Positions 58,082 to 64,000 of a stretch of 64,000 bases of DNA are shown piece after piece. The translations under genes and the position numbers were made by a program. The stretch's first letter is position 1, and each line of letters begins with the position of its first letter. The notes beneath the pieces were generated by a model. It was not told where the DNA came from, did no database searches, and saw only the letters and a program-made list of their open reading frames with translations. Origin of the DNA: Bacteroidota bacterium (GTDB lineage: Bacteria > Bacteroidota > Bacteroidia > Chitinophagales > Chitinophagaceae). The stretch spans positions 1 to 64,000 of the forward strand of contig JAFDZS010000010.1 in assembly GCA_018266775.1 (NCBI GenBank). The letters run 5' to 3'.

Positions 58082-59830
58082 ATGGGCGAAAATTTACATG
58101 ATATTGATAAATTATTCAGGGATCCCATAGAGGATTATGAAGAAATGCCCTCATCCAAAGTTTGGGATGCCATTGATAACGGACTGGATAAAAATAATGT
58201 AATCCAGATCAAAAGAAAATACAATAACCTCAGGCGTATTGCCATTGCGTTGTTATTATTACTGCTGGGTACTGTTATCTATGAAGTTCAAAAAAAGCCA
58301 TCTGGCGAACTGGTACAGCACAACGTTGAAAAAAATAATACCACGCAACAACAAGGCAATAATATTTCTTCCAAACCAAATTCAAAATCGTCTGCTATAG
58401 ATAATAACGCTACTTCAAATACTGTACAAAACAATGCATCAACAGCTGATGCTTCGTCTGCCACAAATACAACAGGCAATAATACCGCCGCTACTGCCAG
58501 CGATGATATCAGCAGGAAGGATGCAGATAAAGTAAAGCAGGAAACAATAGCGTCAAATCAAAAACAGGAACCCAAAGGTGATAATATCACTTCAGGAAGT
58601 TCCCGCCTGTCTAATCACGGACAAACTGTTAATGCCGCTGACGAAGGAGATGACGTGACTAAGAAAGCCGCTTCTGACAACAGGATAGTGAATGAAGCCG
58701 GTAACACAACTGTTACAAAAGGCAATAAGAAAAAATTAAACACATCCCGCACAAAAATAAATATTAAAGCCGGTGCTGCTGCTAACCCCGGCGAAGATGA
58801 TGATAAAACTGTTAGTGTAAAATCAAACAATAAAAAGATTATTGGAAAAAGAACCAAAACAACAATTAAAAATTCTGCTGGCGGCGAAGATGACAACGTG
58901 AATAGTGAAGCAGTTGCTGGTAAGGCAACAAATCCTGCAACGGTCAAAGAATTGAATGGAGTATATTCTGCAAAAGCTGAAAAACTGGAGCAATTCAAAA
59001 ATAGCAAACTTATTGCCCTTGCTGATAAGAGAAGTACGCCTGATGTAGTAGTAAATACTACAGCTTTGGCAAAAAACAAACCTGCCAAAAAAGCCAAACC
59101 TGTTCATTTTGATGTGATGCCGTTTTACGCACCGCAATTCAGCTTTAACCGGTTGGAAGATGACCGTCATGATCCCGGACCCCAGCCCCGGAATGGGAGA
59201 GAAGAGATCAAGCATGATGAGCAGAATATGAAAACAGAGGCATTTGGTTTGGCATTTGGGGTATCCATTGGTGACAAATGGAGTGTTGAAACCGGCATCA
59301 GTTATATGCGCAGGGAGATTAGTATTGAGCCCAAACAAATCTATGCCCGCATGGACAATAACGGAAATATCAGGTACCGTTTCGATTGCTCGTCTGGCTA
59401 TACTTATATTACGCCAAAAGCAGGCACCACACCGGCTGTAGGCGATAGTGCAGTGGCAGCGTCTGCACAAAACACACTTAAATATGTGTCTGTACCTTTA
59501 ATGGTTAAATATCATTTCAACCTTGGTAAGTTCAGTATAGTACCGGGTGTGGGAGCGGCCATCAACTTTCTTAATGGGCAAAAAATTGAAACGGAAGTGG
59601 TGCAGGGCAATTCAAAAGAGATACAAACCACTAATAATATTGTGGGTATGAAATCGAGATATTTTAATGCTATAGCAAGCCTGGCACTGGAATATAATTT
59701 TAACAGGAGGTGGGCGATCAGCCTGGCACCATCAGGTAATTTTGCGCTCAGTTCCATTAATAAAGACGCTGCTGTGAAATCGTTTCCTGATGCGCTGGGT
59801 GTAACAGCCGGGATAAAAATAAAATTCTGA
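58082..59830 (+). CDS. Single-TM regulator with linker and C-terminal beta-barrel; candidate anti-sigma (locus 2)
   Basis: A 582-residue paralogue of the protein at 8673. Residues 1-50 are cytoplasmic, with MPSSKVWDAIDNGLDKN matching PSAGLWDKVEAGL of the other copy. Residues 52-68 are one TM helix (RIAIALLLLLLGTVIYEV). A linker of about 290 residues is rich in Asn, Lys, Thr and Asp and carries the motif SRTKINIK/KRTKTTIK with GEDD runs. The last 220 residues form a barrel (FGLAFGVSIGDKWSVETGISYMRR... KIKF) ending in phenylalanine. It starts 2 bp after the sigma stop. The anti-sigma role is inference. Confidence 0.85.
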   Translation: MGENLHDIDKLFRDPIEDYEEMPSSKVWDAIDNGLDKNNVIQIKRKYNNLRRIAIALLLLLLGTVIYEVQKKPSGELVQHNVEKNNTTQQQGNNISSKPNSKSSAIDNNATSNTVQNNASTADASSATNTTGNNTAATASDDISRKDADKVKQETIASNQKQEPKGDNITSGSSRLSNHGQTVNAADEGDDVTKKAASDNRIVNEAGNTTVTKGNKKKLNTSRTKINIKAGAAANPGEDDDKTVSVKSNNKKIIGKRTKTTIKNSAGGEDDNVNSEAVAGKATNPATVKELNGVYSAKAEKLEQFKNSKLIALADKRSTPDVVVNTTALAKNKPAKKAKPVHFDVMPFYAPQFSFNRLEDDRHDPGPQPRNGREEIKHDEQNMKTEAFGLAFGVSIGDKWSVETGISYMRREISIEPKQIYARMDNNGNIRYRFDCSSGYTYITPKAGTTPAVGDSAVAASAQNTLKYVSVPLMVKYHFNLGKFSIVPGVGAAINFLNGQKIETEVVQGNSKEIQTTNNIVGMKSRYFNAIASLALEYNFNRRWAISLAPSGNFALSSINKDAAVKSFPDALGVTAGIKIKF

Positions 59831-59834
59831 TACT

Positions 59835-59900
59835 ATGAAAAAGATCCATTATGCTTCCAGCTTACCTGTACTGGTGATGCGTTTTTTGTGCACTGGCTAG
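59835..59900 (+). pseudogene. 21-codon signal-peptide-like relic after the second sigma cluster
   Basis: ATG AAA AAG begins a short frame (MKKIHYASSLPVLVMRFLCTG) stopped by TAG, 4 bp behind the barrel gene. In the first locus this place holds the LVIVD lipoprotein gene. A shift in the T6 run would read LCALASFG, a signal-peptide-like continuation. It may be the remains of the third gene, but it could also be chance. Confidence 0.35.
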
Positions 59901-59931
59901 TTTTGGTTTAATGATACGGTGCTGTAAAGAG

Positions 59932-61338
59932 TTAAGTGTTATTATCATCCGGCATCCCGATCTCATTTATTGCTTCAATAGCTTCACCATGGCCGTATGG
60001 CCATTTATTTTTCCATTTGGCATACACGAAATAGACAATAATGCCGCTGATAAAAACCGCAAGAAACCATTCAATAATAATTGTGCCCGCGGCATAGAAA
60101 ATGGATAACCACATGATAATGGCCAGCAGTACCGGTAAAGGATAAAGCGGCATTTTGTAAGGGAGTTGTTTGCTTCCATTACGTTTTCTGAGCAATATGA
60201 TGCCAATGGCCTGGCCAATAAATTGTACAACAATACGCATGGCTAAAATGCCATCAATAATATGGGTCATTTTAAACAGCATGCTGAAAACAAAGGCAAA
60301 GGCAGCAAGTACCAGCAGCGAAATGTATGGAAAGTTTTTAGTGGGGTGCAGTTTTGCAAATATGCTGAAGAAAGAACCGTCTGCTGCAGCAGCATACGGC
60401 ACTCTTGAATAGCCAAGCATTACAGCAAATAATGAAGCCAGTGCCACCCAGAGAATCATTACTGTTGCCACTTGTGCGGCAGCATGGCCATACAATCGTT
60501 CAAAGAATGTGCTTACAACAAAGGTGTTTTGCCCGCTGTCCTGCCAATGTTTAATTTCCTGCCAGGGAATTACGCTGCCGACGCTGATGTTTACAGCAAG
60601 ATAAAGTATCGCTATCCCGATCACCGAAATAAACATACTGCGGGGAATATTTTTGCCTGGATTGATGATTTCACCACCAAGATGGCAAACATTATAATAC
60701 CCAAGGTAACTGTAAACAGATTTGATACAGGCCTGGCCAAAAGCAAATGAAGCCAGCTGGTTGATGCTGAAACCGGTGTTGATATCCCGTACAGGCTGCA
60801 GAAAATTCCCGTGTGCAATACCACCAAAAATGATCCAGCCTAATGTAAGCAGTACACCGCTCCACAACAGTACGCCAATTTTTCCCACACTGTCAATTTT
60901 ACGGTATAATAAAAAAGTGATAACGATAATTACAAGTCCTGAAATTGCTTTCTGCTGCCATTCATTCAGCGGCACCAGGTATTGCAGGTAAATGGAAAAA
61001 CCGATAGCAGCAGATGCTGCCACCAGCGGCGCTTGTATAATGGTTTGCCATACATAAAGAAAACTCATCATGCGGCCCATGCCATTTTTGCCATAGGCTT
61101 CTTTCAAAAAACTATAACTGCCGCCGGCAAGTGGATAGGCAGCACCCAGTTCGCTCCAGATCATAGCGTCAATCAGTGAAACCAGGGCGCCTGCAATCCA
61201 GGCATACAGGAACATGCCACCCATTAAACCAACAACAATGGGAAGGGTGACAAAAGGCCCAATGCCCACCATGTCGATCATATTTAATACAGTAGAGTGA
61301 AACAGCCCAAGGCTGCGTTGTAGTTTTGGTGCCTGCAT
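59932..61338 (-). CDS. APC-family amino-acid permease
   Basis: A 468-residue inner-membrane transporter with 12 helices. MIDMVGIGPFVTLPIVVGLMGG near residue 20 and AYPLAGGSYSFLKEAYG near 72 are the first and third helix regions typical of APC permeases; INPGKNIPRSMFISV near 225 is the conserved loop. The substrate, probably an amino acid, is not decided. It is convergent with the second sigma cluster. Confidence 0.9.
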   Translation of the reverse strand: MQAPKLQRSLGLFHSTVLNMIDMVGIGPFVTLPIVVGLMGGMFLYAWIAGALVSLIDAMIWSELGAAYPLAGGSYSFLKEAYGKNGMGRMMSFLYVWQTIIQAPLVAASAAIGFSIYLQYLVPLNEWQQKAISGLVIIVITFLLYRKIDSVGKIGVLLWSGVLLTLGWIIFGGIAHGNFLQPVRDINTGFSINQLASFAFGQACIKSVYSYLGYYNVCHLGGEIINPGKNIPRSMFISVIGIAILYLAVNISVGSVIPWQEIKHWQDSGQNTFVVSTFFERLYGHAAAQVATVMILWVALASLFAVMLGYSRVPYAAAADGSFFSIFAKLHPTKNFPYISLLVLAAFAFVFSMLFKMTHIIDGILAMRIVVQFIGQAIGIILLRKRNGSKQLPYKMPLYPLPVLLAIIMWLSIFYAAGTIIIEWFLAVFISGIIVYFVYAKWKNKWPYGHGEAIEAINEIGMPDDNNT

Positions 61339-61388
61339 GAATGAAATTGAAGCGGAAATTTACGACATATCAGGCGAGTGCAGCTAAT

Positions 61389-61418
61389 AAAAAAACCGGA
61401 ACCCCTGGCGGGGTCCGG
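61389..61418 (-). terminator. Intrinsic terminator for the thioredoxin gene
   Basis: On the minus strand CCGG-A-CCCC pairs with GGGG-TT-CCGG and is followed by T7. It is 134 bp behind the stop of the gene at 61552, so the transcript would have a long 3' tail. Confidence 0.8.
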
Positions 61419-61551
61419 CGCTAATCAAAAACCATTAACCATTAAACCTTATCCTATGAAAAACCATTTCAATAGATGATAATCCGAAAAGAAAGGTTGC
61501 AAGGGTAATATTTTTTGTAGATTTTTTAGTGTAACCGATTGCAGCAGTAAC

Positions 61552-62079
61552 TCACCATTTACCCGTAAACGATTTCATGAAATCATCGAATGATTGCGTT
61601 TTATAAGCGCCGTCGCCAAAGTATTTTAAGGGGGCTTCTATTTCGGCAGGTTTCAGGTAGCCGGCTAACGGGGCCGGTTGTGTTTCTGCGGCCGGAAGAA
61701 AAACGGTAGTGGGATAACTCAAACTGCCCGACAATAAATATATGGCCAGTTCATTCACTTTATAATTTTTGTTATACCCGAATTTTTTACCGGCAAAAGC
61801 AACAGAATCCCTGGATTCAGCATTAAACTTTACTGCATAATAGTTGCTGTTGATGTAAGTGGCCACATTTTCGTTGGTGTAGGTTTCTTTGTCCATTACT
61901 TTACACCAGCCGCACCAACTGGTGTACACATCAATTAAAATGGGTTTGGGTGTTTTATTGTACGCAACCGCCAGTTCATCAAGGCTCAACCAGGTTACAT
62001 TTTGTTTTGAAACCGGGGCAAATGAACTGGTTGCTGATAATAACAAGGCTGCAACGAAAAAATATTTAACCTTTTGCAT
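61552..62079 (-). CDS. Periplasmic thioredoxin-family protein
   Basis: A 175-residue exported protein. Signal peptide MQKVKYFFVAALLLSATSSFA, then PILIDVYTSWCGWCKVMDKETY near residue 47 with the WCGWC dithiol, and the cis-proline region SLSYPTTVFLPA near 125. This is the DUF255/SoxW-like type with a KETY helix. It would reduce or exchange disulphides in the periplasm. The ATG at 62079 gives the signal peptide. It is divergent from ubiX with a 41-bp spacer. Confidence 0.9.
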   Translation of the reverse strand: MQKVKYFFVAALLLSATSSFAPVSKQNVTWLSLDELAVAYNKTPKPILIDVYTSWCGWCKVMDKETYTNENVATYINSNYYAVKFNAESRDSVAFAGKKFGYNKNYKVNELAIYLLSGSLSYPTTVFLPAAETQPAPLAGYLKPAEIEAPLKYFGDGAYKTQSFDDFMKSFTGKW

Positions 62080-62120
62080 GCAATATTTGTTTTGTAGCTT
62101 AGACACTATTAAACGACAAA

Positions 62121-62681
62121 ATGATGCATAAAATTGTAGTAGCAGTTACAGGTGCCAGCGGTGCTGTTTATGCTAAGTTGTTACTGGAAAAATTGATACA
62201 GGCAAAAGCGCAATGGGAACAAGTGGCTGTGGTAATGACAGATAATGCCCGCCAGGTATGGCAAACAGAACTGGATAACGATGATTACCTGCGCATCGGC
62301 CTTCCTTTTTATCAGCAGCATGACTTTAATGCCCCATTTGCGTCAGGTTCCGGTCAATACAATACTATGATTATCATACCCTGCAGTATGGGTACGATGG
62401 GCCGTATAGCCAATGGTATTTCCAACGATCTTATTACCCGTGCGGCCGATGTGGTTTTAAAAGAAAGGCGCAAATTGATTTGTGTGGCACGTGACACACC
62501 TTATAACCTCATTCACATCCGCAATATGGAAACCATTACACTGGCGGGAGGGATTATTTGCCCGGCAACTCCTTCTTTTTACAGTAAACCGCAAACTATA
62601 GAACAGGTTGCCGCCACCGTGGTGGACCGAGTGCTGGATTTGGCGGGGATAAAGGTGGATACATTCAGGTGGGGTAAATAG
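62121..62681 (+). CDS. ubiX: UbiX-type flavin prenyltransferase
   Basis: Makes prenylated FMN, the cofactor of UbiD-type decarboxylases. The 186-residue protein has VAVTGASGAVYAKLLLEKL at the start, IIPCSMGTMGRIANGISNDLITRAADVVLKERRKLI near residue 90 and RDTPYNLIHIRNM near 130, all typical. Two ATG codons lie side by side at the start. No UbiD gene is in the window. It may serve menaquinone synthesis together with the UbiA-family enzyme at 28014. Confidence 0.95.
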   Translation: MMHKIVVAVTGASGAVYAKLLLEKLIQAKAQWEQVAVVMTDNARQVWQTELDNDDYLRIGLPFYQQHDFNAPFASGSGQYNTMIIIPCSMGTMGRIANGISNDLITRAADVVLKERRKLICVARDTPYNLIHIRNMETITLAGGIICPATPSFYSKPQTIEQVAATVVDRVLDLAGIKVDTFRWGK

Positions 62682-62813
62682 GATAACTATTCACGTAATA
62701 AAGGTTTCTATCCAATTATTTTTTTACAAAGACCAAAGAAGCAAAGTACAAATTGAAAATATTAGATAACCAGTAAAATAAGGCTATTAAAACAATATAC
62801 TGTTAAACTGTAA

Positions 62814-63209
62814 GTGAAAAATATTCTTGAAAGTTTAAGCAATCATTTTCTTTTTCTTTTTGAAGAAAAAGGATTTGTAATACGCGATTCAAAATTCATT
62901 TCAAAAGAAGCTGCAACAATAATATTGACTTGTGATTATTTTTTTATCAGGATATACCAGGAAAGATCCCATACTTTTATGGATATTGGCTGTCTTGATA
63001 ATTTTGATGTCTATTCCGATAGTTATTGGGTAAGGAAAATTATGGGTATTGATATTCAGTCAGAAGAGAATCATTTGCCCAAAATACATGCTGATTTCTT
63101 GAAAACGCATTTTGATCAATTAAAGGTTATGTTCAATACTGAAAATGCAACCGATACTATAAAGAAGGCAAAGGAACTTTATCATCAAAGATGGTCAAAC
63201 ATCAAATAA
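62814..63209 (+). CDS. Hypothetical protein, GTG start
   Basis: A 131-residue protein with no family I recognise. It has a Phe-rich first half (NHFLFLFEEKGF, CDYFFIRIYQE), a conserved-looking MDIGCLDNFDVYSDSYWVRK segment and a helical C-terminus. It is predicted cytoplasmic. The DNA is AT-rich compared with its neighbours and the start is GTG, with no in-frame ATG near the beginning. Its size and isolated position are like immunity proteins or other accessory genes, but nothing specific supports that. Confidence 0.6.
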   Translation: MKNILESLSNHFLFLFEEKGFVIRDSKFISKEAATIILTCDYFFIRIYQERSHTFMDIGCLDNFDVYSDSYWVRKIMGIDIQSEENHLPKIHADFLKTHFDQLKVMFNTENATDTIKKAKELYHQRWSNIK

Positions 63210-63254
63210 ATGGAGTTTAACAACGTGGGCTCTTTTAATATTTTTATTCAACAA

Positions 63255-63284
63255 AAAGGGATTGAACTCCCGCTCAATCCCTTT
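63255..63284. terminator. Bidirectional hairpin between convergent genes
   Basis: AAAGGGATTGA and TCAATCCCTTT form a perfect 11-bp stem with an 8-nt loop, flanked by A-rich and T-rich bases, between the ends at 63209 and 63307. Confidence 0.85.
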
Positions 63285-63306
63285 CCTTATCATTTCTTAA
63301 TATTGA

Positions 63307-63960
63307 TCACCTTAAATCCACCACTTCAACGCCGGGATATTTTTTCTGGTCAAATATGAACTGTGCGTCTGCTACAATTGTAGTGGTATTCATATTACTT
63401 ACTGAAAAACTCAGCTTATTGCCGGTTTTTTCAAAAATCTTGGCCGCAGTAACAGTTTTAGTGGCCTTATTCACATACACCAATACTTTAAAGTAAGGTT
63501 TGGATTTATCTATTGGCGTCAATTCCACTTCCTGGATGCCCTTGGTTTCACTATTTAGTTTATACAGGAAATCCTTATCATAAAAATTAGTGAATAGTTT
63601 TTGCGGGGTAATGGTGTTATTGGCGGGGTCCAGCTTGCTGATGGTTACTTCGTTGCTGGATTTGTCGTACGTCCATACATTGCTGCCATCGCAAAAAACT
63701 TCTTTACCACCGGAACTCATACGGTATTTCACCCCTTTCATATACACCATACCCGATTGGGAACCGAGGCTTTTACCAGCGGCATTTTCTCCTTTTTGGG
63801 TAAATTTAGCAGTAACACTTTTATACGTTTTGAATTTAGCGCTAACGCCATCGAGGATTTTTTTGGCATCGGGGTCGCTTTGGCCCATTCCTTTGGGTGC
63901 CTGGGCTGTAGCAGAAACTGAACAGGCAAGAATAGCCAGCGCACCGAATAATTTCTTCAT
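63307..63960 (-). CDS. lolA: LolA-like outer-membrane lipoprotein carrier
   Basis: A 217-residue periplasmic protein with a signal peptide ending SATAQ at residue 20. KTYKSVTAKFTQKGENAAGKSLGSQSGMVYMKGVKYRM and GSNVWTYDKSSNEVTISKL near residue 90 are typical of the LolA half-barrel that ferries lipoproteins to the outer membrane. In Bacteroidota several LolA-like paralogues exist, so this may be a variant with another cargo. Its start at 63960 is clear. Confidence 0.85.
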   Translation of the reverse strand: MKKLFGALAILACSVSATAQAPKGMGQSDPDAKKILDGVSAKFKTYKSVTAKFTQKGENAAGKSLGSQSGMVYMKGVKYRMSSGGKEVFCDGSNVWTYDKSSNEVTISKLDPANNTITPQKLFTNFYDKDFLYKLNSETKGIQEVELTPIDKSKPYFKVLVYVNKATKTVTAAKIFEKTGNKLSFSVSNMNTTTIVADAQFIFDQKKYPGVEVVDLR

Positions 63961-64000
63961 ATGGTTATTTTATATGGCCATAAGGCCATGGTTCTGAATT

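Noticed and set aside
58823-59470. 215-codon minus-strand frame opposite the barrel protein
   Set aside because: Antisense shadow of a gene with TM and barrel features and tight linkage to a sigma gene.

Overview
The window is a chromosomal stretch from a Bacteroidota bacterium, most likely Chitinophagaceae or a close relative. The evidence is: a type IX secretion sorting domain and a PorG/DUF6089-like protein, glutamine synthetase type III, two ECF sigma genes each followed by a TM-plus-beta-barrel partner, many short secreted beta-barrel proteins, start sites without obvious Shine-Dalgarno sequences, and housekeeping genes of Bacteroidota type (clpB, pyrG, purL, hldD, queA, queG, anmK, def, ruvX, lolA). 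I see no rRNA, tRNA, prophage, transposase gene or CRISPR array.

Layout. 1-2269: the N-terminal part of a STAND NTPase with a TIR/DUF4062-like head and 144-bp TPR repeats; the gene runs off the left edge. 2412-8045: MFS exporter, deoxynucleoside kinase, folK, an ABC-2 permease with a small membrane protein, and anmK. 8123-11929: ECF sigma, membrane-spanning beta-barrel regulator, LVIVD lipoprotein and small outer-membrane protein in one tight cluster. 11926-18496: queG, an outer-membrane protein, a serine hydrolase, clpB and a DsbA-fold protein. 18528-26735: a run of secreted proteins on the minus strand, including a 1208-residue repeat protein and a T9SS-sorted partner; this region is rich in hairpins and REP-like palindromes. 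26874-38545: def, ruvX, a UbiA prenyltransferase, an SpoU methyltransferase, pyrG, a secreted protein, the purL-hldD-proC operon and a polytopic membrane protein. 38656-47207: glnN, an Spy-like protein, an Ldh-family dehydrogenase, DUF2200, aspartate kinase, an Mpo1-like protein and queA. 47574-57372: a giant TraB-fusion protein, a fused dipeptide-type ABC ATPase, AMP nucleosidase, an HsdR-N nuclease-fold protein, a PorG-like protein, an ApbE-like protein and a His-rich lipoprotein. 57522-59900: a second sigma/beta-barrel pair followed by what looks like a gene relic. 59932-63960: APC permease, thioredoxin, ubiX, an orphan protein and lolA.

The genes fall into three layers. Core metabolism covers nucleotides, folate, queuosine, glutamate/proline/aspartate and cell-wall recycling. 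Envelope and secretion genes are numerous. The regulatory layer is two paralogous loci in which the anti-sigma candidate appears to span from the cytoplasm to an outer-membrane barrel. These twin loci and the GTAG-headed palindrome family are the observations I consider most worth following. The STAND gene at the left edge is a candidate defence gene, but it is incomplete here and its neighbours are ordinary.
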